Positions 24,407 to 35,613 of a DNA stretch of 64,000 bases are shown piece after piece. The notes beneath the pieces were generated by a model. It had not been told where the DNA came from. It worked only from the letters and a program-made list of their open reading frames with translations, and searched no databases. The DNA comes from Pimelobacter simplex (lineage in GTDB: Bacteria; Actinomycetota; Actinomycetes; Propionibacteriales; Nocardioidaceae). Positions within the stretch are counted from its first letter, which is position 1. Each line of letters starts with the position of its first letter. A program made the position numbers and the translations under genes. The stretch is from the NCBI RefSeq assembly GCF_024662235.1, contig NZ_CP096276.1:248001-312000 (forward strand). The letters run 5' to 3'.

Positions 24407-25726
24407 ATGACGTTGCAGGCTCAGTCGACCCCGCGCCGGACCGGGTCCGGTCGTACCACCGCCCGGTCGGACGCCGACCTGCGCCGTGAGCTCGCCACGA
24501 CCCGTCCGCTGGTCCCGACGGCGACCATCGGCGGCGCGATCGCCGCGGGCGGGCCGCTCCTGGTCTGCCTGGCGCTGGCCGTGGTCGGCTGGTTCCTCAC
24601 CGACGCCGGCGGCGAGGGGAGCCCGAGCGGCGCCCTGCGCGTCGGCGCCCACGGCTGGCTCGTCGCGCACGGCTCGACGGTGGCCGTCGAGGGCATCCGG
24701 ATCACCGCGATCCCGCTCGGCCTGACCCTGGTCTGCGCCTGGGTGACCTGGCGGGTCGGGCACCGGGTGGGGGAGTCGGTCTCGGGCCACGGCCCGAACG
24801 CCGACCGGATCGCCGACGGCGCCCGGGACTGGACCGTCCCGCTCGCCGCCGCCCTCTTCACCGTCGGGTACGCCGTCGTCGGCGTGGTCACCGCCTCGGT
24901 CGCCGCGACCGCGGCGTCCACGCCCGAGCCGTCCCGGGTGGTGCTCTGGTCGGTGCTGCTGGGCCTGGCCGTGGGCGGACCGGCGATCGCGTCCGGCTCG
25001 GGGCGCGCGGCGATCTGGCTGCCCGCCGTACCGGCGATGGTGCGCGACGTCCTCCTCGTCGCCCGCCGGATCCTCGGCACCTGGGCGCTGGTCTGCCTGG
25101 TCGCGCTCGTGGCCGCCTTCGTGCTCGACTTCTCCACCGCCGCCAACGTGGTCTCCCAGCTCCACGCCGACGCCGGTGCCGTGGTGCTCATGGTGGTGCT
25201 GACCCTGCTCGTGCTGCCCAACGCGTTGCTGTTCTCCAGCGCCTACCTGCTCGGCCCCGGGTTCACCGTGGGTGCCGGGACCACGGTCTCGACGACGGCG
25301 GTCGTGCTCGGCCCGCTGCCGATGTTCCCGCTGCTCGCCGCGCTGCCCGACCAGGGCAGCCAGCCGTGGTGGACCGACTGGCTGATGCTCACCCCCGTCC
25401 TCGTCGCCGTCTACGTCGCCGGCCGGGTCCAGCGCGACCGGCCGGTGCTCGCCTGGGACCAGGCCGCCATCCGCGGCTGCGCGGGCGGCATCACCGCCGG
25501 CGTGCTGCTCGCCGCGCTGACCGCCTTCGCCGGCGGCGCCGTCGGCCCCGGCCGGATGCGCGACGTCGGCCCCTACACGTTCGACGTGCTGCTGCACTCG
25601 ATGGCGTCCTTCGGGATCGGCGGCGTGGTCGGCGCGGTCGCGGTCTGCTGGTGGCAGCGCGACGCCGACTCGTGGGTCCGCACCCGGCTGGGTGCTGTCC
25701 GCGACCGGCTGCCGCGTCGGCGTTGA
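24407..25726 (+). CDS. PerM/DUF6350-type polytopic membrane protein
   Basis: Protein of 439 residues with about ten membrane segments and a charged N-terminus. The DUF6350 (PerM) assignment rests on topology and on its place directly before purN and purH, where M. tuberculosis has perM (Rv0955), a protein linked to cell-division and chronic-phase persistence. Recognisable stretches are GWLVAHGSTV, LGPGFTVGAGTTVSTTAVVL and a WWQRDADSWVRTRLG tail. ATG 24407 is favoured over 24341 because the upstream extension is Arg/Pro-rich and a GAAGAT hexamer lies just before it. It is divergent from the sigma-like fusion gene. Confidence 0.75.
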   Translation: MTLQAQSTPRRTGSGRTTARSDADLRRELATTRPLVPTATIGGAIAAGGPLLVCLALAVVGWFLTDAGGEGSPSGALRVGAHGWLVAHGSTVAVEGIRITAIPLGLTLVCAWVTWRVGHRVGESVSGHGPNADRIADGARDWTVPLAAALFTVGYAVVGVVTASVAATAASTPEPSRVVLWSVLLGLAVGGPAIASGSGRAAIWLPAVPAMVRDVLLVARRILGTWALVCLVALVAAFVLDFSTAANVVSQLHADAGAVVLMVVLTLLVLPNALLFSSAYLLGPGFTVGAGTTVSTTAVVLGPLPMFPLLAALPDQGSQPWWTDWLMLTPVLVAVYVAGRVQRDRPVLAWDQAAIRGCAGGITAGVLLAALTAFAGGAVGPGRMRDVGPYTFDVLLHSMASFGIGGVVGAVAVCWWQRDADSWVRTRLGAVRDRLPRRR

Positions 25727-25740
25727 GGCCCCGGCGGCCG

Positions 25741-25746
25741 TAAACT
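25741..25746 (+). promoter_or_regulatory. -10 element (TAAACT) before purN
   Basis: TAAACT fits TANNNT and ends 6 bases before the GTG of purN at 25753, which indicates a leaderless transcript. Confidence 0.55.
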
Positions 25747-25752
25747 CCGGCC

Positions 25753-26367
25753 GTGCCCGCTCGCCCTCGCCTCGTCGTCCTCGTGTCGGGTTCCGGCACC
25801 AACCTCCAGGCCCTCCTCGACGCCTGCACCGACCCGTCGTACGGCGCGCGGGTGGTCGCGGTCGGCGCGGACCGGGACGACATCGAGGGCCTGGCCCGCG
25901 CGGAGCGCGCCGGCGTACCGACCTTCGTCGCGCGCCTCGGTGACTTCTCCGCCCGCGAGAACTGGGACCGTGCCCTCGCCGACAAGGTGGCCGCCTTCGA
26001 GCCCGACCTGGTCGTGCTGGCCGGCTTCATGAAGCTCGTGGGCGAGACCTTCCTGGAGCGCTTCGGCGGCCGCACCGTCAACACCCACCCGGCGCTCTCG
26101 CCGTCGTTCCCCGGCATGCACGGGCCCCGCGACGCGCTCGAGTACGGCGTCAAGGTGACCGGCGCGACCCTGTTCGTCGTCGACGCGGGCGTCGACACCG
26201 GCGCGATCGTCGCGCAGGCCGTCGTCCCGGTCGAGGACGACGACACCGTCGAGACGCTGCACGAGCGGATCAAGGTCGCCGAGCGGGGCATGCTCGTCGA
26301 GTCGGTCGGCCGGATGGCCCGCGAGGGCTTCACCGTCGACGGCCGGCGGGTTCGGCTGGGAGGCTGA
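25753..26367 (+). CDS. purN: Phosphoribosylglycinamide formyltransferase
   Basis: Protein of 204 residues, full length. It transfers a formyl group from 10-formyl-tetrahydrofolate to GAR in purine synthesis. Seen: substrate-binding start [20 protein letters not shown], catalytic Asn-His in [20 protein letters not shown], and catalytic Asp in [13 protein letters not shown]. The GTG start is immediately preceded by a TAAACT -10 hexamer, and no ribosome site is present. The gene is followed by the ZTP riboswitch and purH, so purH can be controlled separately from purN. Confidence 0.96.
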   Translation: MPARPRLVVLVSGSGTNLQALLDACTDPSYGARVVAVGADRDDIEGLARAERAGVPTFVARLGDFSARENWDRALADKVAAFEPDLVVLAGFMKLVGETFLERFGGRTVNTHPALSPSFPGMHGPRDALEYGVKVTGATLFVVDAGVDTGAIVAQAVVPVEDDDTVETLHERIKVAERGMLVESVGRMAREGFTVDGRRVRLGG

Positions 26368-26377
26368 ACCTCAGTAC

Positions 26378-26456
26378 GATGAGGGCACACGACTGGCGCA
26401 GGTGGGCAACCACCAGGGAGTGACGAGTCGGCATCGATCGCCTGGGTGCCCTCATC
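26378..26456 (+). ncRNA. ZTP (pfl) riboswitch upstream of purH
   Basis: The conserved core is present in order: ACGACTGGCGC, a GGTGG-GCAA-CCACC hairpin (26401-26414), AGGGAG, then GCCTGGG near the 3' end. An 11-bp perfect P1 stem (26378-26388 with 26446-26456) closes it. The class senses the purine intermediate ZMP/ZTP, which accumulates when 10-formyl-THF is short, and typically turns on purH, folD or glyA. PurH consumes ZMP directly, so the placement is exactly as expected. Assigned by eye; a covariance-model search would confirm. Confidence 0.9.
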
Positions 26457-26477
26457 GAGATCCACCGACCGATGAGG
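26450..26477 (+). promoter_or_regulatory. Ribosome-site-sequestering hairpin of the ZTP riboswitch
   Basis: Bases 26450-26457 (CCTCATCG) belong largely to the 3' strand of P1 but can instead pair perfectly (8 bp) with CGATGAGG (26470-26477), which covers most of the GAGGAG ribosome site of purH (26474-26479). Ligand binding that stabilises P1 would free this site, implying translational activation. Seen directly as base complementarity; the mechanism is inferred. Confidence 0.65.
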
Positions 26478-26486
26478 AGCCCCTCG

Positions 26487-28076
26487 ATGTCCGCCACGCC
26501 CGACCAGATCAAGATCAAGCGCGCGCTGGTCTCCGTCTTCGACAAGACCGGTCTCGACGACCTGGTCCGCGGCCTCGCGGCCGCCGGCGTCGAGCTCGTC
26601 TCGACCGGCGGCTCGGCGGCCCTCATCGAGAGCCTCGGTCTGCCGGTCACCAAGGTGGAGGACCTCACCGGCTTCCCCGAGTGCCTCGACGGCCGGGTCA
26701 AGACGCTGCACCCGCGCGTGCACGCCGGCATCCTGGCCGACCGCCGCCTGCCCGAGCACGTCGCCCAGCTCGAGGAGCTCGAGGTCGCGCCGTTCGACCT
26801 GGTCGTGGTCAACCTGTACCCGTTCGCCGCGACCGTCGCCTCCGGTGCCGGCATCGACGACTGCATCGAGAAGATCGACATCGGCGGTCCCTCGATGGTC
26901 CGCGCCGCGGCCAAGAACCACCCGTCGGTCGCGATCGTCACCGACGGTGCCGACTACGCCGGCGCCCTCGCCGCGGCGCAGGGCGAGGGCTTCACCTACG
27001 CCGAGCGCAAGGCGCTGGCCGCCAAGGCGTTCGTGCACACCGCGACGTACGACGTCCAGGTCGCCTCGTGGATGGGCTCGGTCCTGACCGACTCCTCCGA
27101 GGGTTCCGGCTTCCCGGCCTGGATCGGCGGCACCTGGGACAAGCAGGCCGTGCTCCGCTACGGCGAGAACCCGCACCAGCCCGCCGCGCTCTACCGCTCC
27201 GGCTACGGCCCCGGCGGGCTCGCCGCCGCCGAGCAGCTGCACGGCAAGGAGATGTCCTACAACAACTACGTCGACACCGACGCGGCCCGCCGCGCGGCGT
27301 ACGACCACGGGGACCTGCCGACCGTCGCCATCATCAAGCACGCCAACCCCTGCGGCATCGCCGTCGGCACCGACGTCGCCGAGGCCCACCGCCGCGCCCA
27401 CGAGTGCGACCCGGTCTCCGCGTTCGGCGGCGTGATCGCCACCAACGTCCCCGTCTCGGTCGAGATGGCCCGCCAGGTCGCCGAGATCTTCACCGAGGTC
27501 ATCGTCGCTCCCGGGTACGACGAGGGCGCGGTCGAGGTGCTCCAGGGCAAGAAGAACATCCGCATCCTCGTCGCCGAGCCGCTCACCGCCGGCGGCGTCG
27601 AGACCCGCCCGATCAGCGGCGGCCTGCTCATGCAGCACACCGACCAGTTCCAGGCCGCCGGCGACGACCCGGCCGCGTGGACGCTCGCCACCGGCGAGGC
27701 CGCCGACGAGCAGACCCTCGCCGACCTCGCCTTCGCCTGGCGCTCGGTGCGCGCGGCCAAGTCCAACGCCATCCTCCTGGCCAAGGACGGCGGCGCCGTC
27801 GGCATCGGCATGGGCCAGGTCAACCGGGTCGACTCCTGCCGGCTCGCCGTCGAGCGCGCCAACACGCTCGTCGAGGGCGTCGAGCGGGCCCGCGGCTCGG
27901 TCGCCGCGTCCGACGCGTTCTTCCCGTTCGCCGACGGGCCGCAGATCCTGCTCGACGCGGGGGTGACCGCGATCGTGCAGCCGGGTGGCTCGGTGCGCGA
28001 CGAGGAGACCATCGCGGCGTGTGCCGCGGCCGGGGTGACCATGTACTTCACCGGCACCCGCCACTTCTTCCACTAG
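26487..28076 (+). CDS. purH: Bifunctional AICAR transformylase / IMP cyclohydrolase
   Basis: Protein of 529 residues, full length, catalysing the last two steps of IMP synthesis. The N-terminal IMP cyclohydrolase domain shows [26 protein letters not shown] and [17 protein letters not shown]. The C-terminal transformylase domain has [13 protein letters not shown] with the catalytic Lys-His pair, [10 protein letters not shown], and [21 protein letters not shown] chose ATG 26487, which has GAGGAG 7 bases upstream; the ATG at 26472 overlaps that ribosome site. Expression is probably controlled by the ZTP riboswitch. Confidence 0.97.
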   Translation: MSATPDQIKIKRALVSVFDKTGLDDLVRGLAAAGVELVSTGGSAALIESLGLPVTKVEDLTGFPECLDGRVKTLHPRVHAGILADRRLPEHVAQLEELEVAPFDLVVVNLYPFAATVASGAGIDDCIEKIDIGGPSMVRAAAKNHPSVAIVTDGADYAGALAAAQGEGFTYAERKALAAKAFVHTATYDVQVASWMGSVLTDSSEGSGFPAWIGGTWDKQAVLRYGENPHQPAALYRSGYGPGGLAAAEQLHGKEMSYNNYVDTDAARRAAYDHGDLPTVAIIKHANPCGIAVGTDVAEAHRRAHECDPVSAFGGVIATNVPVSVEMARQVAEIFTEVIVAPGYDEGAVEVLQGKKNIRILVAEPLTAGGVETRPISGGLLMQHTDQFQAAGDDPAAWTLATGEAADEQTLADLAFAWRSVRAAKSNAILLAKDGGAVGIGMGQVNRVDSCRLAVERANTLVEGVERARGSVAASDAFFPFADGPQILLDAGVTAIVQPGGSVRDEETIAACAAAGVTMYFTGTRHFFH

Positions 28077-28094
28077 CCTGTCTGGGCCGAGCGC

Positions 28095-28222
28095 GTCGCT
28101 CGTTCCTCGCGCCGCGCTGCCGGCCTCGCGGTCGACGTACGCGCGGTGCGAGGTATCCCGAGCGGCCTACGGGCCGGCGCGTGGGAACGCCGATTCCTCC
28201 GCTCCGGTCGCTCGTTCCTCGC
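28095..28222 (+). repeat. Direct repeat pair in the purH-folD gap
   Basis: GTCGCTCGTTCCTCGC occurs exactly twice (28095-28110 and 28207-28222), 112 bp apart, with a partial third copy (GTCGCTCGG) at 28235-28243. The 269-bp gap contains no supported gene. Confidence 0.75.
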
Positions 28223-28345
28223 TCTCTCCGCTCCGTCGCTCGGCGTCCCCACGTCAGCCGGCTCAATTCGTTCGTCGCTCACGGCTCGTCGTCGGCTCAC
28301 GACCGGCTCGCCCGGCCGTTGGCCTCCATCTGGAAGGATCACCCC

Positions 28346-29221
28346 GTGACTGCACAGAAGCTCGACGGCAACGCCACCGCGGCCGCCATCAAGGACGAGC
28401 TGCGCGTCCGCATCGACAAGCTGCGCGAGCAGGGGATCACCCCCGGCCTCGGGACCGTGCTGGTCGGTGACGACCCGGGCTCGCGCTGGTACGTCAACGG
28501 CAAGCACAAGGACTGCGCCGAGGTCGGGATCTCCTCGATCCGGGTGGACCTGCCCGAGGTGGCCACGCAGGACGAGATCGAGGAGGCCGTGGCCGGCCTC
28601 AACGCCGATCCCGCGTGCACCGGCTACATCGTCCAGCTGCCGCTGCCGCGGGGGCGCGACGAGAACCGGGTGCTCGGGCTGATCGACCCGGCCAAGGACG
28701 CCGACGGGCTGCACCCGACCAACCTCGGGTGGCTGGTGCTCGGCAACGAGGCGCCGCTGCCGTGCACGCCGTACGGGATCGTCGAGCTGCTGCGTCGCCA
28801 CGAGGTGCCGATCGCGGGCGCCGAGGTCGTGGTCGTGGGCCGGGGCATCACCGTGGGGCGTCCGCTCGGGCTGCTGCTCACGCGCCGCTCCGAGAACGCC
28901 ACCGTGACGCTGTGCCACACCGGTACCGTCGACCTGGCCGCCCACGTGCGCAAGGCCGACATCGTGGTCGCCGCGGCGGGCGTGCCGGGGATCATCACCG
29001 GTGCCATGGTCAAGCCGGGTGCGGCCGTCCTCGACGTCGGCGTGAGCCGGGTCGACGGCAAGATCGCCGGCGACGTGGCCGACGACGTCTGGGACGTCGC
29101 GGGGTGGGTCTCGCCCAACCCGGGTGGCGTCGGACCGATGACGCGCGCGATGCTGCTGGCCAACGTGGTCGCGATGGCCGAGAAGCAGGCCGCGCGCGAG
29201 GGCGGGAAGGCAGCGCACTGA
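28346..29221 (+). CDS. folD: Methylenetetrahydrofolate dehydrogenase / cyclohydrolase
   Basis: Protein of 291 residues. It interconverts 5,10-methylene-, methenyl- and 10-formyl-THF with NADP+, supplying formyl groups to PurN and PurH. Seen: [20 protein letters not shown] with the catalytic Tyr-Lys region, GYIVQLPLP, the Rossmann loop [13 protein letters not shown], and [17 protein letters not shown] 28346 has GGAAGG 8 bases upstream. The upstream in-frame extension is low-complexity intergenic sequence. The stop overlaps the apparent CTG start of the DUF3017 gene. Confidence 0.96.
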   Translation: MTAQKLDGNATAAAIKDELRVRIDKLREQGITPGLGTVLVGDDPGSRWYVNGKHKDCAEVGISSIRVDLPEVATQDEIEEAVAGLNADPACTGYIVQLPLPRGRDENRVLGLIDPAKDADGLHPTNLGWLVLGNEAPLPCTPYGIVELLRRHEVPIAGAEVVVVGRGITVGRPLGLLLTRRSENATVTLCHTGTVDLAAHVRKADIVVAAAGVPGIITGAMVKPGAAVLDVGVSRVDGKIAGDVADDVWDVAGWVSPNPGGVGPMTRAMLLANVVAMAEKQAAREGGKAAH

Positions 29222-29544
29222 ACGACGAGTCCCCGGAGACGGCGCCGACCCCGGAGGTCGCGCCGGTCCGTCGCTACCCCTCGACGCTGGGCGGGGCGTG
29301 CTACATCGCCGTGCTGCTGGCCGTCGGCGCCGGCCTGGTCGTGGCCGGGGTGGGGGAGTGGCGGGTCGGGCTGCGGATCGTCGCGGGCGGCCTCGGTGCG
29401 GCGGCGCTGCTGCGGCTGGTGCTGCCCGAGCGCGACGCCGGGATGCTCGCCGTACGGCACCGGTTCCTGGACGTCGGCATCCTCGTCGGCGTCGGGATCG
29501 CCCTGGTGCTGCTCACCGGCAGCATCCCCGAGCAGCCCGTCTAG
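29218..29544 (+). CDS. DUF3017 membrane protein, apparent CTG start
   Basis: Protein of about 108 residues with three membrane helices ([55 protein letters not shown]), matching DUF3017. The same gene follows folD in M. tuberculosis (Rv3355c). No in-frame ATG, GTG or TTG precedes the first helix. CTG at 29218 overlaps the folD stop (CTGA) and has GGGAAGG 7 bases upstream, an ideal ribosome site. The next standard start (a GTG near 29311) would remove the start of helix 1. I therefore infer a CTG start with translational coupling. Confidence 0.75.
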   Translation: MNDESPETAPTPEVAPVRRYPSTLGGACYIAVLLAVGAGLVVAGVGEWRVGLRIVAGGLGAAALLRLVLPERDAGMLAVRHRFLDVGILVGVGIALVLLTGSIPEQPV

Positions 29545-29573
29545 CAGGTCCGTCCCGGACGGGCCCGGACGCG

Positions 29574-29614
29574 ACGAAGCCCCGGTCGATCAGGCGGATC
29601 GGCCGGGGCTTCGT
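29574..29614. terminator. Bidirectional hairpin between DUF3017 gene and mdh
   Basis: An 18-bp stem (29574-29591 with 29597-29614, one G-T pair) closes a 5-base loop. It begins ACGAAGCCCCGG and lies between convergent genes. Confidence 0.85.
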
Positions 29615-29640
29615 ACGTCAGTGCGCGGTCGCGCTCGGGC

Positions 29641-30627
29641 TCAGATGAGGCCGAGCTCGGTGACCGCCTGCTTCTCGTCGGCCAGCTCGGCGACGGAGGC
29701 ATCGATCTTGCCGCGGGAGAAGTCGTCGATCTCCAGGCCCTGGACGATGCTCCAGTCGCCGTTGGCGGTGGTGACCGGGAACGAGGAGACCAGGCCCTCG
29801 GGGACGCCGTAGGAGCCGTCGGAGACGACCGCCATCGAGACCCAGTCGCCGGCCGGGGTGCCGTGGAGCCAGTCGCGGGCGGCGTCGCAGGTCGCGGACG
29901 CGGCCGAGGCGGCCGAGGAGGCGCCCCGCGCGTCGATGATCGCGGCGCCGCGCTTGGCGACGGTCGGGATGAAGGTGTCGGCGATCCACGCCTGGTCGTT
30001 GACGACCTCGGCGGCGTTCTTGCCGGCGATCTCGGCGTGGAAGATGTCGGGGTACTGGGTGGCCGAGTGGTTGCCCCAGATCGTCATCTGCTTGATGTCG
30101 GTGACGGCGGCGCCGGTCTTGGCGGCCAGCTGGGAGATCGCCCGGTTGTGGTCGAGGCGGGTCAGCGCCGAGAACCGCTCCTGGGGGATGTCGGGGGCGT
30201 TGGTCGCGGCGATGAGCGCGTTGGTGTTGGCCGGGTTGCCGGTCACGCCCACGCGGACGTCGTCGGCGGCGACCTTGTTGAGGGCCTTGCCCTGGGCGGT
30301 GAAGATCGCGCCGTTGGCGGAGAGGAGGTCGCCGCGCTCCATGCCGGGACCGCGCGGGCGCGCGCCGACGAGCAGGGCGAGGTTGACGCCGTCGAAGATC
30401 TTCTCGGGGTCCGAGCCGATCTCGACACCGGCGAGGTTCGGGAACGCGCAGTCGTCGAGCTCCATCACGACGCCCTCGAGGGCCTTGAGCGCGGGCTCGA
30501 TCTCGAGCAGCCGCAGCTCGACGGGACGGTCGCCGGCGATCGCGCCGGAGGCGATGCGGAAGAGCAGGCTGTAGCCGATCTGGCCGGCCGCGCCGGTCAC
30601 GGCCACCTTGAGCGGGGTGGTGCTCAC
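29641..30627 (-). CDS. mdh: Malate dehydrogenase (NAD-dependent)
   Basis: Protein of 328 residues, full length, oxidising malate to oxaloacetate in the TCA cycle. The NAD-binding start is [20 protein letters not shown]. Also seen are [20 protein letters not shown], the substrate Arg loop [25 protein letters not shown], and the catalytic His in [15 protein letters not shown] 30627 has GAGGAG 5 bases upstream. The [10 protein letters not shown] and [11 protein letters not shown] features belong to the cytosolic/actinobacterial MDH type. It is a single gene, ending at the shared hairpin terminator. Confidence 0.97.
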   Translation of the reverse strand: MSTTPLKVAVTGAAGQIGYSLLFRIASGAIAGDRPVELRLLEIEPALKALEGVVMELDDCAFPNLAGVEIGSDPEKIFDGVNLALLVGARPRGPGMERGDLLSANGAIFTAQGKALNKVAADDVRVGVTGNPANTNALIAATNAPDIPQERFSALTRLDHNRAISQLAAKTGAAVTDIKQMTIWGNHSATQYPDIFHAEIAGKNAAEVVNDQAWIADTFIPTVAKRGAAIIDARGASSAASAASATCDAARDWLHGTPAGDWVSMAVVSDGSYGVPEGLVSSFPVTTANGDWSIVQGLEIDDFSRGKIDASVAELADEKQAVTELGLI

Positions 30628-30724
30628 TGGGTCTCCTCAAGAGGTTGCGATGGGACTGCCAGCGACGCTAGCAGCGCCCGGCCCGGCGCGGGGAGCCGGG
30701 CACGGGTGCGAGACGATGGGCGTC

Positions 30725-31345
30725 ATGCGGATCCTTCTCGCCGCCGCGACCGCGGGTGCGGTGCTCGCGCTGGCCGGCTGCGGCTCGGCCGCGGCACCCA
30801 GCCCGCCCACCGGGGTCGACGGTCTGGTCGTCCCGACCCCGTCGCCCGAGGCCCGCGATTTCGTGCGGATCGTCGACAACCCGTGGTTCCCGCTGCGGCC
30901 CGGCGCCCGCTGGCGCTACGACGACCGCTCGGCCGCCGAGGCCGCCCCCGGTCCCGAGATCGAGGGCATCACGACGACCACCCTGGTCCGTACCGCCCCC
31001 GACGGCACCACCACCCGCGACCACTTCGCCCAGGACCGGGCCGGCAACGTGTGGTGGTTCGGCCGCGACGGCGCGTGGCAGGCCGGTACCGCCGGCGCGG
31101 AGGCCGGGCTGATGATGCCGGCGCGGCCCCGGGTCGGCGACGGCTACCGGTCCGCGCCCGGTGAGGTGAGCACCGTCGAGGACCGCGACGAGGAGGTCAC
31201 CGTCCCCCTCACGACGTACGACGACACGGTGGTGCTGGAGGTCGACGGCACCGCCGGCACGAGCCGGAGCGAGGTCTACGCCCGCGGCGTCGGGCTGGTC
31301 CAGGAGAACGCAACGGGGCTCGTCGCGTACGACGAGCCCCGTTGA
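30725..31345 (+). CDS. Predicted lipoprotein, unknown function
   Basis: Protein of 206 residues. The lipoprotein signal is RILLAAATAGAVLALAGC with lipobox LAGC. The mature part begins with a Pro/Thr linker and contains FVRIVDNPWFPLRPGARWRY, a TTTRDHFAQDRAGNVWWFG strand pair and VYARGVGLVQE near the end, a beta-rich pattern seen in many secreted actinobacterial proteins of unknown role. ATG 30725 follows GACGAT by 7 bases; ATG 30716 is an alternative. A 15-bp hairpin overlaps the stop codon. Confidence 0.7.
   Translation: MRILLAAATAGAVLALAGCGSAAAPSPPTGVDGLVVPTPSPEARDFVRIVDNPWFPLRPGARWRYDDRSAAEAAPGPEIEGITTTTLVRTAPDGTTTRDHFAQDRAGNVWWFGRDGAWQAGTAGAEAGLMMPARPRVGDGYRSAPGEVSTVEDRDEEVTVPLTTYDDTVVLEVDGTAGTSRSEVYARGVGLVQENATGLVAYDEPR
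31311..31344 (+). terminator. Hairpin overlapping the lipoprotein stop codon
   Basis: Perfect 15-bp stem (31311-31325 with 31330-31344, CAACGGGGCTCGTCG) and a CGTA loop. It spans the last ten codons and the first two bases of the TGA, so the coding end doubles as terminator. Confidence 0.75.
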
Positions 31346-31423
31346 CCAGGCCGGCAGCGCGGCGGGAGGCGCCCCTCGGCAGCTTGCTGCCGCCTCAGGC
31401 GCCGGAGCCGCGCTCGGCCAGTG

Positions 31424-32488
31424 TTACTGCGGCGGGCGGACCTGGGTCTGCTCACCCGGCGGCGGCGCCCAACCGGACTGCGGGTCCGGGGTGGCCGGCG
31501 CGGCCGGAGCAGCGGGCTGCTGCTGGGCCGGGATCCACTGCTGGGCGGCGGGGTCCCACTGCCAGCCGTCCTGGATGATCGGCTGCTGCTGGGCCGCCTG
31601 CGGCTGACCGGCGTGCTGCCCGGCCTGGCCGAACTGACCCGGCTGCGCGGCGTGGCCGGAGCCGCCCGGCTGCTGGTTCCACTGCTGCTCGAAGGCGTTG
31701 GGCGCACCGAAGCCGGGCACCGCGACCGCGCCGCCGGCTCCGCCACCGAAGCCCGAGCCGGGCACCGGGTCCGCGCCGCGGCCGAAGAGGATCGGGTAGA
31801 GGACGCCGGCCAGCGCGCCGCCGATGAGCGGGGCGACGATGAACAGCCACAGGTCGGCGATCGCGTCGCCGCCGGAGAAGAAGGCCACGCCGATGGAGCG
31901 GGCCGGGTTGACCGACGTGCCGGTCAGCGGGATGGCGACGAAGTGGATCGCGGCGAGCGCCAGGCCGATGGCCAGGGGCGCGAAGGCGACGGTGTCGTTG
32001 CGCTCGTCGGTGACCGAGAGGATCACGGTCAAGAAGATGAACGTCAGCACGATCTCGACGATCAGGGCGCCGCCGAGGGCGAAGCCGAAGTCGCCGAAGC
32101 CGTTGCTGCCGAGCGGGTCGCCGAACTCCCAGCCGCTGTCGCCGGCCAGGAGGGTGACGGCGAGGACGAGGCCGCCGATGAGGCCGCCGACGATCTGGGC
32201 CGCGGAGTACAGGCCCGTCTCGCGCCACGAGATGCGCCCGGCGATGGCAGCGCCCACCGAGACGGCGGGGTTGAAGTGGCCGCCCGAGATACGCCCGAAG
32301 GAGTAGGCCATGATCACGATCGCGATGCCGAAGGCGAGTCCGGTCGCGGCGATGTCGGCGCCCGTGGTGACGGCGGCGCCGCAACCCACGAAGACGAGGA
32401 CGAACGTGCCGACCAGCTCGGCGAGGAGCTTCTGGGTCAGCGTGGGCGGGGTGGTGGTCGCGGCGTCGGCCGCTGCTTCTTGCGTCAT
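31424..32488 (-). CDS. MIP-family channel (aquaporin Z/GlpF-like) with Q/P-rich tail
   Basis: Protein of 354 residues. Six membrane helices make an aquaporin fold with both pore motifs, SGGHFNPAVSVGA and SVNPARSIG. The N-terminal LAELVGTFVLVFVGCGAAV is also typical. After residue ~245 the protein gains a cytoplasmic tail of about 110 residues, rich in Gln, Pro, Gly and Ala and ending with repeated WxWDPxxQQW-like stretches. It resembles actinobacterial tails that often carry protein-interaction motifs. ATG 32488 has GAGGAG 8 bases upstream. AqpZ-like water transport is likelier than glycerol transport, but selectivity residues were not resolved. Confidence 0.88.
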   Translation of the reverse strand: MTQEAAADAATTTPPTLTQKLLAELVGTFVLVFVGCGAAVTTGADIAATGLAFGIAIVIMAYSFGRISGGHFNPAVSVGAAIAGRISWRETGLYSAAQIVGGLIGGLVLAVTLLAGDSGWEFGDPLGSNGFGDFGFALGGALIVEIVLTFIFLTVILSVTDERNDTVAFAPLAIGLALAAIHFVAIPLTGTSVNPARSIGVAFFSGGDAIADLWLFIVAPLIGGALAGVLYPILFGRGADPVPGSGFGGGAGGAVAVPGFGAPNAFEQQWNQQPGGSGHAAQPGQFGQAGQHAGQPQAAQQQPIIQDGWQWDPAAQQWIPAQQQPAAPAAPATPDPQSGWAPPPGEQTQVRPPQ

Positions 32489-32624
32489 GTGGATGTCTCC
32501 TCGGTTCGGCTCCCGAAATACCAGCCGGGTTGGTGCGTCCCACCCTAGTCATTGACCGCCCCGGGGCGTGGAGGCGAGGCTGGCCGGGGCCCACGGGTTC
32601 CCCGGTTCGGGTTCCGTCAGATAT

Positions 32625-32636
32625 CTTGATGTCAAG
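32625..32636. promoter_or_regulatory. Palindromic operator candidate upstream of icd
   Basis: CTTGATGTCAAG has CTTGA/TCAAG arms around a TG centre and sits in an unusually AT-rich patch (ATATCTTGATGTCAAGCAAT), 35 bp before icd. It resembles operators of MarR-type regulators of TCA-cycle genes such as TamR in Streptomyces; that assignment is tentative. Confidence 0.4.
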
Positions 32637-32661
32637 CAATCTCACCCACGCTCAGGAGTGA

Positions 32662-35528
<2,867 letters not shown>

Positions 35529-35599
35529 GGCGGACGTTCGTGCCCGCGACGGCCCGCCGACCGGAAGATATTCAGAGGCGAAGTGTCGGTGCCGGAACC

Positions 35600-35605
35600 T
35601 AGGCT
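35600..35605 (+). promoter_or_regulatory. -10 element (TAGGCT) before the ABC transporter gene
   Basis: TAGGCT lies 8 bases before the ATG at 35614 with no ribosome site between, so the transcript is probably leaderless. Confidence 0.5.
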
Positions 35606-35613
35606 GGGGCACG

